From assembly GCA_947172705.1 (NCBI GenBank), contig CAMWCA010000001.1, positions 1 through 64,000 on the forward strand: 64,000 nucleotides of DNA, read 5' to 3'. Below, in pieces: positions 38,142 through 47,390 of this stretch. The position numbers were made by a program, and so were the translations under genes. Position 1 is the stretch's first letter. Every line of letters starts with the position of its first letter. The notes below the pieces were generated by a model. It ran no database searches. It was given only the letters and a program-made list of their open reading frames with translations, and had not been told where the DNA came from. The stretch is from an uncultured Lachnospiraceae bacterium (GTDB taxonomy: Bacteria > Bacillota > Clostridia > Lachnospirales > Lachnospiraceae).

Positions 38142-41100
38142 ATGAAAAAAAGAAAGTATCTGCAGAAAACAGTTTATTTTGTGATACTTCTAGTTGTGAT
38201 TATGATTTTGTTCCAGTGGTATACGACCCAAAACAGAAGACGTATGGAGGAACGTAACAAGAGCTATGCGTCTGATTCGGCGCGGCAGATGGCGGATCAG
38301 ATAGATGATGAGTTAAACAATGGACTGGATTTGGTTACCACTTATTCCTATTTTCTGGGGGAAAGCCTGACCGAGCCTGAGGTAACACCGCAAATGCTGA
38401 AGGAGATAATAGACAATTCTCTGTTTGACGCTTTGGTGTTTACAGATGCAGAGGGAATCAATCACACGTTTGACGGACGAACCTCTGATGGGTCAGAATG
38501 TGATTATTACATTCATGGCATGCAGGGAGAAAAGGGAATATCCGTGGTATTTGATTCGGCTTTTTATGATGAAACGATGCTGTGCTTTTATGCGCCTGTC
38601 CGATATCAGGGAGAGATCATAGGCGTTTTACGGGGCGCATATCTGGCGGAAGAATATCTGAAGGATATGCTGGTTACTACATACTTTGGAGAGAAGGCAT
38701 CCGTGCATTTGTGTATGCCGGATGGGAGAATACTTGCCTGCTCCGATGCCAAGGGGCATCAGGGTATTCTGGTTGATATGCTGTTAGAGATGGGAATGAT
38801 TGATGCAGGTACGGCGGAACAGACCAACGCTGTGTTTAGGAACGGAGGAGAAGGCGCCTTTGTCTGCAGTGCCGGCAGTAAGACAGATAATATCTGTGTC
38901 AGGTATCTTGCCCAAAATGAATTTGTTCTGGTGCAGACCTTTCCGAAGAATGTTACAGAGAGCATGGTCAAAGCCGAAAATCTTGTAGGAATTCGGCTGG
39001 AGGCAATGCTGATAGGAGTTTTTATTTGCTACATGCTGGTGATGCTGCTTCATGCAGGACGGGAAAGAAAGCGGCTTCAGCAGGAAAACCGTGAGATGGG
39101 ATATATTATCAGCGGCATTAACACATTGTTTTCCCGTTTTGTCATGGCTGATTTTGAAACAGATACCTATCTTTACCTTGCCGGAACAAGACCCGAGGAC
39201 AGCAGGTTTTCAGTCAGCGGCAGATATGAGGATTTGGTACGGCATCTCAGCAGCTTTCTGGAAGATGCTGAGGAACGTCAGGTGTTTGCAGGACAGCTTG
39301 CTAAAGATGCCATTATAAAAGAAATGGAAGAACACGATGACCTTCGTTTTGAATGCCATATACTCCGGGGCGGAAAGCCGGAATGGGAGCATATGAATAT
39401 TATCTGTCTGGAGCGAAAGGAAGGCAGAGTATCCAAAGTTTTGTTTATCCGGCAGAACATTACAGAGGTAAAGGAAAAAGAATTGCGCATCCAGGCGGAA
39501 ATGTCCCTTGCAAATCGAAAGGAAAGGCAGTATCGAATTGCAATTACCTCCAATGCTTTCTGTACCTTTGAATTTAACTTGACGAAGGATATGATAGAGG
39601 ATGATATTTTACGGGATGTAGAGGATGGAACCATTTCGCTGCTTGAGAAAGTTGGGCTGGAGGTTCCCTGTAAAGCGTCCCAATGCTTTGAACTGTGGAA
39701 GCCGTTTGTATTAGAGGAATCTGTGGAGGAGTATGAACGGATCGTAAATACCAACTACCTGAGAGAGCGGTTTGAACAGGGAGAAACAGAGGTCAATATT
39801 GATTATTGGGGCTGGGTTTCTGCCAACAGACAAATGTGCGTAAGGCAGTCGTTTATTATGACCCAGGATTATGATACGGGCGATATCATGGTTATGGTAG
39901 TATCAAAGGAGATCACGGAACAGGTGCAGAAGCAAAGAGAGCAGACCCAGGCGCTTCAGGATGCCCTTATGCAGGCACAGCATGCCAATGCGGCAAAGAC
40001 CACCTTCCTTTCCAATATGTCCCATGATATCCGCACGCCCATGAATGCGATCATAGGCTTTGCAACCATTGCAGTGAGCCATATTGACAACAAAGAACAG
40101 GTCAGGGACTGCCTCCAGAAGGTTCTTTCATCCAGCAACCATCTGCTGAGTCTGATCAATGATATTCTTGACATGAGCAGAATTGAAAGCGGGAAGGTGC
40201 AGATCAAAGAGCAGGAATGCAATATTTCTGAGCTGATGCACAATTTGGTTAATATTATCCAGCCTCAGGTGAAGGCAAAACAGCTTGAATTGTTCATTGA
40301 TACGTTTGAAGTAGCGAATGAAGACGTGATAGCCGATCCCCTTAAGTTGAATCAGATTTTTATTAATCTGCTCAGCAACGCTGTAAAATACACGCCGGCG
40401 AAGGGCAGTATTTCCTTCAGAATTATTCAGAAAACCACCTTCCGGCATGGCTATGGCGATTATACTTTCGTTGTAAAGGACAGCGGTATGGGTATGACGC
40501 CGGAATTTTTAAAACATGTTTTTGAACCCTTTGAACGGGAATCCAGTACCACCCGCAGCGGAATTGAAGGAACAGGGCTGGGAATGGCAATCACGAAAAA
40601 CATTGTGGAGATGATGAACGGCAAGATTTCCGTGGAGAGCGAAGTGGGAAAAGGAAGCGTCTTTACGGTAGAACTGACCTTGAAGCTCCAGGACAATGAA
40701 AAGAATGCGGAACAGATCAAGGAACTGAACGGCTTGCGGGCGTTGGTGGTGGATGATGATTTCAATGTCTGCGATAGTGTAAGTAAAATGCTGAAAGAAA
40801 TTGGCATGCGTGTGGAATGGACCACTTCCAGCAGGGAAGCAGTATACCGCGCCAAGGGCGCCTGTGAGGAGGGAGATTCCTATCATACTTATATCATTGA
40901 CTGGCAGATGCCGGAAATGAGCGGTGTGGAAACGGCAAGGAAAATCCGCAGCGCGGTAGGAAAGGAAGCGCCGATCATCATTCTCACCGCATACGACTGG
41001 ACAGATATTGAGGAGGAGGCAAAGGAAGCGGGGGTTACTGCTTTCTGTGCAAAACCGCTTTTCATGTCAGATTTGAAGTCGGCATTACTGGCGGCAAATA

Positions 41101-41537
41101 ACCTGATTGACAAAGAGGAAAAGGACAGTTCATGGGTATTGGGAGATTTTAAAGGGAAACGGGTTCTCTTGGTGGAAGACATTGAACTGAACAGGGAGAT
41201 TGCAGAGGTCATATTGGAGGAGGCAGGATTTGCCGTAGAGTCTGCACCGGACGGAACGGATGCGGTGGAAATGGTGAGCAGATCGGAAGAAAATTATTAT
41301 GATGTAATTTTAATGGATATACAGATGCCCATTATGAACGGCTATGAGGCAACCAGAGCCATCCGTAATCTTGCAAGAAAAGATGTCAGAAATTTACCCA
41401 TTCTTGCCATGACAGCCAATGCGTTGGAGGAAGATAAAGAGGCGGCAATCAAAAACGGTATGAATGCGCATATTGCCAAACCGTTGGATATAAAAGTGCT
41501 TATGGATGTGCTAAGCCAATATCTTGACCAGAATTAA
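38142..41537 (+). CDS. hybrid sensor histidine kinase with two receiver domains
   Basis: N-terminal TM and Cache-like region, H-box FLSNMSHDIRTPMNAIIGF, HATPase GTGLGMAITKNIVEMMNGKI, REC domains (VVDDD..IDWQMP and LVEDIELNREI..LMDIQMPIMNGYEATR..KPLD). Confidence 0.93.
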   Translation: MKKRKYLQKTVYFVILLVVIMILFQWYTTQNRRRMEERNKSYASDSARQMADQIDDELNNGLDLVTTYSYFLGESLTEPEVTPQMLKEIIDNSLFDALVFTDAEGINHTFDGRTSDGSECDYYIHGMQGEKGISVVFDSAFYDETMLCFYAPVRYQGEIIGVLRGAYLAEEYLKDMLVTTYFGEKASVHLCMPDGRILACSDAKGHQGILVDMLLEMGMIDAGTAEQTNAVFRNGGEGAFVCSAGSKTDNICVRYLAQNEFVLVQTFPKNVTESMVKAENLVGIRLEAMLIGVFICYMLVMLLHAGRERKRLQQENREMGYIISGINTLFSRFVMADFETDTYLYLAGTRPEDSRFSVSGRYEDLVRHLSSFLEDAEERQVFAGQLAKDAIIKEMEEHDDLRFECHILRGGKPEWEHMNIICLERKEGRVSKVLFIRQNITEVKEKELRIQAEMSLANRKERQYRIAITSNAFCTFEFNLTKDMIEDDILRDVEDGTISLLEKVGLEVPCKASQCFELWKPFVLEESVEEYERIVNTNYLRERFEQGETEVNIDYWGWVSANRQMCVRQSFIMTQDYDTGDIMVMVVSKEITEQVQKQREQTQALQDALMQAQHANAAKTTFLSNMSHDIRTPMNAIIGFATIAVSHIDNKEQVRDCLQKVLSSSNHLLSLINDILDMSRIESGKVQIKEQECNISELMHNLVNIIQPQVKAKQLELFIDTFEVANEDVIADPLKLNQIFINLLSNAVKYTPAKGSISFRIIQKTTFRHGYGDYTFVVKDSGMGMTPEFLKHVFEPFERESSTTRSGIEGTGLGMAITKNIVEMMNGKISVESEVGKGSVFTVELTLKLQDNEKNAEQIKELNGLRALVVDDDFNVCDSVSKMLKEIGMRVEWTTSSREAVYRAKGACEEGDSYHTYIIDWQMPEMSGVETARKIRSAVGKEAPIIILTAYDWTDIEEEAKEAGVTAFCAKPLFMSDLKSALLAANNLIDKEEKDSSWVLGDFKGKRVLLVEDIELNREIAEVILEEAGFAVESAPDGTDAVEMVSRSEENYYDVILMDIQMPIMNGYEATRAIRNLARKDVRNLPILAMTANALEEDKEAAIKNGMNAHIAKPLDIKVLMDVLSQYLDQN

Positions 41538-41574
41538 AACAGCAGTCCGAAGGGATAAGGGAAGCTGGATACAG

Positions 41575-41624
41575 AAAGGGCGCTCACGATCATCTGTTTT
41601 GATGGTTATGAGCGCCCTTTTATG
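41575..41624. terminator. bidirectional intrinsic terminator
   Basis: AAAGGGCGCTCA (41575-86) / TGAGCGCCCTTT (41609-20), 12-bp perfect stem, between convergent genes. Confidence 0.88.
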
Positions 41625-41657
41625 AACAATAAGCTGGCGCGCTGCGGCAGCGTTTGT

Positions 41658-43328
41658 TTATGGCCGCGGGATTAAAAGCACCTGACCTACATCCAGAAGA
41701 TCGCTGGTAAGCCCGTTTAAAGCCATGATTGCATCCACTGTGGTGTTGTATTTCCGGGAGATCAGCCAGAGGCTGTCGCCTGCCTGAACCACATATCTTA
41801 TGGTATCTGTCCCGGAGCCGGGACCGGGGACGGGAACATTCTGGTCAATGCCCAGATACACATCGTACAATGCCTGCCAGGTAAGCGGACCTACAATACC
41901 GTCGGCATCCAGTCCCATGGCACGCTGAAAGGCGGATACGGCGCTGTAGGTGTTACGCCCGAAGATGCCGTCCGGTGCGGGGGCGGGAATGCCGGGATAA
42001 TATTCGGAGATGACACTTAGAAGATATTGGAGAGTGACCACATCCTGCCCTCTGGAACCCTGCCGAAGCACGGAAGAAGGAGGAATGGTGCCGATACCCA
42101 GGGTATTCCCCTGGCTGTCCAGTTCGGCAAGCCTTGTGACGGCGGCGTAAAGGCTGGAAAGCTTATACCAGGTAGCTTTGCCTACGATACCGTCAGGAGT
42201 CAGATTGAAAATATTTTGAAATTTGGTGACAGCAGCTTTTGTGCTGTTCTGGAAGGAACCGGCAGCATCGGTAATACGGGGAATTGCCGGATAGTTTTGC
42301 CGGATTCTGTTTAAGTAGGTTTGAATGGTCTGGACATCAAGCCCTGTGCTGCCGACCCTTAAGGGGGTACCGGGATAGGAAGATAAAATACCGGTAATGA
42401 TGTTGGTCTGCACAATTTCAATATCCTTTGGATAGTAGGAACGGAGAATCTGTAAGGGAGTCATCCCCTGATCTGCCAGAGTAACCGTTCCCCATTGAGA
42501 CAAGCCCTGACAGCTGACAGTGGTTCCATTGCAGAAGGATGTAAAATAGGGAGCATTTTGCCCCTGCCTGCGGATATATTCGTTAAAGATCTCATCCACG
42601 ATCCGGTTGATAGAGGAATAGACAGGACGTCCATAGACAAAAGCCTGATCGTAGGCGGTGCTGTTTGTAATATCAAAGCCATACCCCCGGCTGCGGTACC
42701 ATTCTGTATAGACCCGGTTTAAGGCAAATGTAATGATGGCATAAATATTGGCGCGCAGGGAGGCATCCGGCCAGGTGGGATAGATTTCGCTGCTGGCAAC
42801 ATTTTTAACATAATCAGGGAAGGATACCTGTATATTTGAGGCGGAAGAACTGGGGGGACCCAAATGCACGGTAATGGGATTCGGGATCGCCACCTGCCGC
42901 AGAATGCGGGAGTCTTCAGAAACCGTTCCCTGCTGACTGCGTGCAGTATTAGAGGCAACAGCAGGTTTGCCGACGGAAATCTCGGTTTGAAAAGGCTGAC
43001 GCTGTATTTCCTGCATAGGAATCATCGTAAGGGGAAGGATTGCCGTTTCACCGTCATAGATGGGTATATCTGAAACATAAAGAGAGTTAAAGCCGGTGGC
43101 GCGTGCAAGCACATTGTAGCTTACATAAGGAAGACCGGAATAATAGGAAGTCTGAGAAAAACGTTTATCTATGGTTTCTAAAGGCATCTCTTTTGTCTCG
43201 CCATTTTCATCTGTTATCAGTTCGTAAACGCTATTACCCTGGTCGTCCAGAACCCTGATCTGAACCCCTGACAGCGGAAGCGCGCCGTGGGCAGTTTGCG
43301 CCTGCATGGTTAAATAACCAATTGCCAT
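41658..43328 (-). CDS. SpoIID-like protein with two peptidoglycan-binding domains and C-terminal LysM
   Basis: YPTWPDASLRANIYAIITFALNRVYTEWY (SpoIID/LytB-like), two PG_binding_1 units (VGSTGLDVQTIQTYLN.., QGSRGQDVVTLQYLLS..), IRYVVQAGDSLWLISRKYNTTVDAIMALNGL (LysM). Confidence 0.85.
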   Translation of the reverse strand: MAIGYLTMQAQTAHGALPLSGVQIRVLDDQGNSVYELITDENGETKEMPLETIDKRFSQTSYYSGLPYVSYNVLARATGFNSLYVSDIPIYDGETAILPLTMIPMQEIQRQPFQTEISVGKPAVASNTARSQQGTVSEDSRILRQVAIPNPITVHLGPPSSSASNIQVSFPDYVKNVASSEIYPTWPDASLRANIYAIITFALNRVYTEWYRSRGYGFDITNSTAYDQAFVYGRPVYSSINRIVDEIFNEYIRRQGQNAPYFTSFCNGTTVSCQGLSQWGTVTLADQGMTPLQILRSYYPKDIEIVQTNIITGILSSYPGTPLRVGSTGLDVQTIQTYLNRIRQNYPAIPRITDAAGSFQNSTKAAVTKFQNIFNLTPDGIVGKATWYKLSSLYAAVTRLAELDSQGNTLGIGTIPPSSVLRQGSRGQDVVTLQYLLSVISEYYPGIPAPAPDGIFGRNTYSAVSAFQRAMGLDADGIVGPLTWQALYDVYLGIDQNVPVPGPGSGTDTIRYVVQAGDSLWLISRKYNTTVDAIMALNGLTSDLLDVGQVLLIPRP

Positions 43329-43476
43329 AAGATTAAAATCTCCTTTTTCGCTATATCATATCAATATGACGCCTTACAGAGAACTGTTACAGAGAGGTTC
43401 TCCGGGTGACGGGGGGAAACAGGAGGTTTCTATTCAAAAGGGTTTATGCTAAACTATAAAACAGGAGGAAAAAGAT

Positions 43477-44229
43477 ATGGCAAAATATTTATTGGAATGT
43501 TGTGTGGACAGTGTGGAGTCGGCGCTGGAGGCCGCAAAGGGCGGCGCCGACAGGCTGGAGTTGTGCAGCGCTCTGGTCATCGGAGGTATTTCTCCCGGGC
43601 TGGCGTTGTTTGAGCAGGTGAGAAGCTGTTGTGAGCTTCCGGTACGGGTATTATTGCGCCCACGTTTCGGGGACTTCCTATACACGCCATATGAATTTCA
43701 AATTTTGAAAAGAGAAGTGGAGCTTTTTAGAGATGCGGGCGCCGAAGGAATTGTAATAGGCTGCCTGAAGGAAGATGGGAGTCTTCATGTGGAGCAGATG
43801 AAAGAACTGATAGCGGCGGCAGGGGGGATGAAGATTACCCTGCACCGTGCTTTTGATGTATGTGCAGACCCTATCCAAACCTATCTTCAGGCGGGAGAGC
43901 TTGGGATCGATACTGTTTTAACATCAGGGCAGGAAAAAGACTGCCTTTTGGGGATGCCTCTTTTAAAGCGTTTGTGCGAACTGGAGAAAGAAACGGAAGG
44001 CCCCGTAATTATGGCAGGGGCAGGCGTGACGCCGGAGGTGATCAGGACATTTCTTGTCCATACAGAGATTACCTGTTATCATCTTTCGGGAAAGAAAATG
44101 ACAGACAGCGGTATGCTTTACCGCAGAGAGGGTGTTCCCATGGGACTTCCGGTGTTGAGCGAATACAGTATTTTCAGGACAGACAGCAGTGTTGTGGCAG
44201 AAGCAAAGGAAGCGTTGAAAAGGATTTGA
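43477..44229 (+). CDS. cutC: copper homeostasis protein CutC
   Basis: LECCVDSVESALEAAKGGADRLELCSALVIGGISPG, MKITLHRAFD, ILTSG-like VLTSGQ. Confidence 0.95.
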   Translation: MAKYLLECCVDSVESALEAAKGGADRLELCSALVIGGISPGLALFEQVRSCCELPVRVLLRPRFGDFLYTPYEFQILKREVELFRDAGAEGIVIGCLKEDGSLHVEQMKELIAAAGGMKITLHRAFDVCADPIQTYLQAGELGIDTVLTSGQEKDCLLGMPLLKRLCELEKETEGPVIMAGAGVTPEVIRTFLVHTEITCYHLSGKKMTDSGMLYRREGVPMGLPVLSEYSIFRTDSSVVAEAKEALKRI

Positions 44230-44257
44230 AAATATAGAAAGAATGATGGAGGTAAAA

Positions 44258-44533
44258 ATGGACAATCGAGGAAGACAAATTTTTTATGTGATTGGGGGAG
44301 GATACCTGCTGTACCTTGCTTATAAGCTGCTTACGACAGTTAAAAACCAGGAAGGCGACAATCCGGTTTTGCTATTGATTTTTGGTATTGGGTTTGGAAT
44401 TGCGGGCATAGGAATTCTAATTTATACCTACAAAATGTACAAAAATGAAGCTGCAGCCGGGCAGCAGGAGAAGGACAAGGAAGAATCCACGAAAGAAGAA
44501 CAGGCGGCAGAAGACAATAAAAATGAAAAATAA
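44258..44533 (+). CDS. small membrane protein of unknown function
   Basis: Two TM helices, charged C-terminal tail. Confidence 0.6.
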   Translation: MDNRGRQIFYVIGGGYLLYLAYKLLTTVKNQEGDNPVLLLIFGIGFGIAGIGILIYTYKMYKNEAAAGQQEKDKEESTKEEQAAEDNKNEK

Positions 44534-44618
44534 GGAGTTAGCATATTTCTGAATCGACATAAGTGACAAAAAAGAAATATGTAAATATCCCTGAATTGTT
44601 AAAAATGTCCCAAAAATA

Positions 44619-44647
44619 TTGACATCGTTATTTCTTTGTTTTATGAT
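44619..44647 (+). promoter_or_regulatory. sigma70-type promoter driving the surface-assembly locus
   Basis: TTGACA (44619-24) - 17 nt - TATGAT (44642-47). Confidence 0.8.
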
Positions 44648-44732
44648 AAAAACTGACAATTCTTTTTATTTGGTTAGATATTTGTGCAATAATTTTTATA
44701 TATAGCCATTTGAAAGTAACAGGTGCATAACG

Positions 44733-45374
44733 ATGATCGTAGAGGAACTGGAACAGATAAAGCCGTCAGAGACAGGCTGTTTCCCAGGTTTGAATGCTCT
44801 TTGGAGCACGTTCCCCAGAAGTACAAGGATTCATATGGAGAATGTGGGGAAATATGCGGATGCCATGTATCAATATATGGCGGAAACCAATATGGAAAAT
44901 GTAAATGAGGTGCTGGGGAAGGACTTCAGAAGTGTAAGCAGACAGCTTTTTATGCTTCATGACATTGGAAGGCATTACATTCCCTTTGCGCTGTTAAATA
45001 AGGTTGGGAAGTTGGAACCTGAAGAACTGCAATTGATTAAGGATCATACAGTCAATGCCAGGCGTGCGATCAGAAGTATTTATCAACAACCCTTTTCCGA
45101 TGAGCTCATGAGGATATGGGAGGATATTTCCGTATATCATCATGAGCATTTTGACGGTACCGGTTATCCGGAAGGGCTGGCAGGCACAGATATTCCGCTG
45201 GCAGCACGGATCTGCGCAATTGCGGATGCTTATGAGGGAATTGTAAGCTGGAAGCCTTATAAGAAGAAACAGACCTCCAGCCAGGAAGCGGCGGACATCA
45301 TTGAAGGGGAGGCTGGGAAGCAGTTTCAGCCGGAATTGGTTGAGGTTTTCCGAAAATGCATTATAAGGTTCTAG
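44733..45374 (+). CDS. HD-GYP domain protein
   Basis: LFMLHDIGRHYIP, YHHEHFDGTGYPEGLAGTDIPLAARICAIADAYEGI. Confidence 0.88.
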   Translation: MIVEELEQIKPSETGCFPGLNALWSTFPRSTRIHMENVGKYADAMYQYMAETNMENVNEVLGKDFRSVSRQLFMLHDIGRHYIPFALLNKVGKLEPEELQLIKDHTVNARRAIRSIYQQPFSDELMRIWEDISVYHHEHFDGTGYPEGLAGTDIPLAARICAIADAYEGIVSWKPYKKKQTSSQEAADIIEGEAGKQFQPELVEVFRKCIIRF

Positions 45375-45412
45375 GAAGGAGAGACCGTTAAACGGTTAGT
45401 AAGTGGTTGATT

Positions 45413-46414
45413 ATGGACAGTCGAAATCGTTTCCGGAAATCTGCATTGAATCGCAGGAAATCCTCCCAAAAAAGCTTTGAAGGGGACTGGGAAGAAAATT
45501 TGGAGGATATGCCGGATAAAGGAGAGAAAGAGGATAAGGATCAAAAAATAAAACGTACGTTGCTCAGCCGGTTTGATCTCCTTAACCGCTTTAAGCATTG
45601 GTACTTGGGAGGAATCAGCTTCTTCCGAAGTCTTTTTCGCGTACATGCGGCAAAACAGACGATTCTTTTGATTCTGGGCGCATTGTCTGTCTGCTTTATT
45701 ATGGCGGCGTTTTATACCAACGCAGGCGAATTTGTGGTAAAGGTAGACAGGAAAATGGCGCGGGATGGCTTTTTCCTGTCGGAGATCCCCAACTTTGACG
45801 AACGATTGATCACCCTTCATGCAGTAGCGCTGGAGGATGCTACCAACATCAGCATTTATGATATAGAGGAGGATGTGATGGATGTGGACGGCGTTCATCA
45901 TACCAGCGACTGCTTTGCGTATACCTTTTATGCCAAAAATCTGACGGGGAAAACGGTGGATTACCGTTATACGCTTTTTATCAGGCATCAGACAAGAGGT
46001 ATAGAGGAGGCGGCATGGATCATGCTGTTCCATAATGGGAAACAGGAGATCTTTGCAAAAATGAATGAAAACGGTTATCCGGAAACCCAGTATTCGGATT
46101 ATGAATTTCCTTTCAGGGAATATGCAAGATATCCTGAAAAACAGCAGACTACCATCAGTCAGAGAAATCCCGGGCATATTACCCAGGAGGTGATCGACAG
46201 ACAGGGCTTTGACAGGCTGGATGGCATCTATCAGTTGAATACGGTGCCCTTTGCATCAGACAGAACCATATGTACGGGGCTTCGGGAAGAGTTTGAACAT
46301 GACGGAATGGACAAGTTCACAGTAGTGATCTGGCTGGAAGGGGAGGACCCTGAATGCATCGATAAGATCATCGGCGGCGAACTGGAATGCGCAATGAGCT
46401 TTACCTATAAATAA
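45413..46414 (+). CDS. membrane-anchored exoprotein of unknown function in SipW/TasA-like locus
   Basis: Basic N-term, one TM helix (ILLILGALSVCFIMAAFYTNAG), extracellular beta-rich domain. Confidence 0.6.
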   Translation: MDSRNRFRKSALNRRKSSQKSFEGDWEENLEDMPDKGEKEDKDQKIKRTLLSRFDLLNRFKHWYLGGISFFRSLFRVHAAKQTILLILGALSVCFIMAAFYTNAGEFVVKVDRKMARDGFFLSEIPNFDERLITLHAVALEDATNISIYDIEEDVMDVDGVHHTSDCFAYTFYAKNLTGKTVDYRYTLFIRHQTRGIEEAAWIMLFHNGKQEIFAKMNENGYPETQYSDYEFPFREYARYPEKQQTTISQRNPGHITQEVIDRQGFDRLDGIYQLNTVPFASDRTICTGLREEFEHDGMDKFTVVIWLEGEDPECIDKIIGGELECAMSFTYK

Positions 46415-46433
46415 TGAGAGGGACCAGTTTATT

Positions 46434-47378
46434 ATGAAAAAAAGAAAAGAAGACGAGCTGATTCATAATGAAGAAATGGAAAATAAAAAAGAACACCGAA
46501 AGGCAGGATGGCTGAAATCCAAGCTGATGGTATGCCTTTTGTATGTGGCGGTGCTTTCTACAGCAACCTACGCCTGGTTTACCCTGAACAATAAGCCCAA
46601 GGTTTTTAACCTTGCGCTGACCGCGGGAGCCTCTGCGGATCTTTTGATCGCTGACGACCTGGGGGGAGGTCCCGGGGAGTATGGGGAAGAGTTGAATCTA
46701 AAGGAGGCGCGGCAGGACCCGGTGGCAATGGAAGAGGTGGAGTTAAATCCGGTTACTACCCTGGATGCCGAGACCTTTTTCGAGCCGGTCTATACAGGAA
46801 CCACGGTAACGGATGTGAAAGAGGTTACCGATCTGACCGAGTTAAATCAGAGCTACGTCTACGAAAAGACTTTTTACTTGAAAGCGGGAAGCCTGAAGAC
46901 CAAAAGCGGCAGGAGAGTCAATTCCAGAGAAAAATATTATGATATCATGCTTTTGGGTCCTGAGCAGGAAGAGGAATTCACAGGCTGTGTCATCGAACAG
47001 GCGCCGGGCGCTTCCACAGAAGGCGGCGCAACGGCGGCAAACTCTATCCGAATTGCTTTTATTGTGGAAGGCGAGGAGGAAGTATCCATTTATGAGCCTA
47101 ACAGCGAACAGCACAATGGCGGCGACAAGGCAACCAATGGGGTAAATTATGGGACCTATGAGACCATGAAACAGCCTTCGCCCGGTGCAGAGTTTGAAAA
47201 CGGCGAGGGCGGCAACTCTAAAACCATGTTTACCATTAAAGAAGAAGAGGATGTACTGGTTACCATGCGGATCTGGATTGAAGGAACAGACGACGACTGT
47301 ACCAACTCCATTCAAATGGATGAAATTATAGGAAATATTCAATTTATTTCAAAAGATGCAGAGGATGCGGGAAGGTAG
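46434..47378 (+). CDS. SipW-dependent-type exported protein (TasA/CalY-like)
   Basis: Signal region LLYVAVLSTATYAWFTLNNKPKV with the SipW-substrate-like ATYAWFT motif. Confidence 0.7.
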   Translation: MKKRKEDELIHNEEMENKKEHRKAGWLKSKLMVCLLYVAVLSTATYAWFTLNNKPKVFNLALTAGASADLLIADDLGGGPGEYGEELNLKEARQDPVAMEEVELNPVTTLDAETFFEPVYTGTTVTDVKEVTDLTELNQSYVYEKTFYLKAGSLKTKSGRRVNSREKYYDIMLLGPEQEEEFTGCVIEQAPGASTEGGATAANSIRIAFIVEGEEEVSIYEPNSEQHNGGDKATNGVNYGTYETMKQPSPGAEFENGEGGNSKTMFTIKEEEDVLVTMRIWIEGTDDDCTNSIQMDEIIGNIQFISKDAEDAGR

Positions 47379-47390
47379 GAAGGATAAATC

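Noticed and set aside
44648-44732. Possible riboswitch (e.g. c-di-GMP) in the leader of the surface locus
   Set aside because: The ~85-nt AT-rich leader shows no conserved aptamer motif or terminator-like hairpin by eye.
45371-46177. 268-aa minus-strand ORF
   Set aside because: Antisense to the exoprotein gene at 45413 in a strictly co-directional operon.
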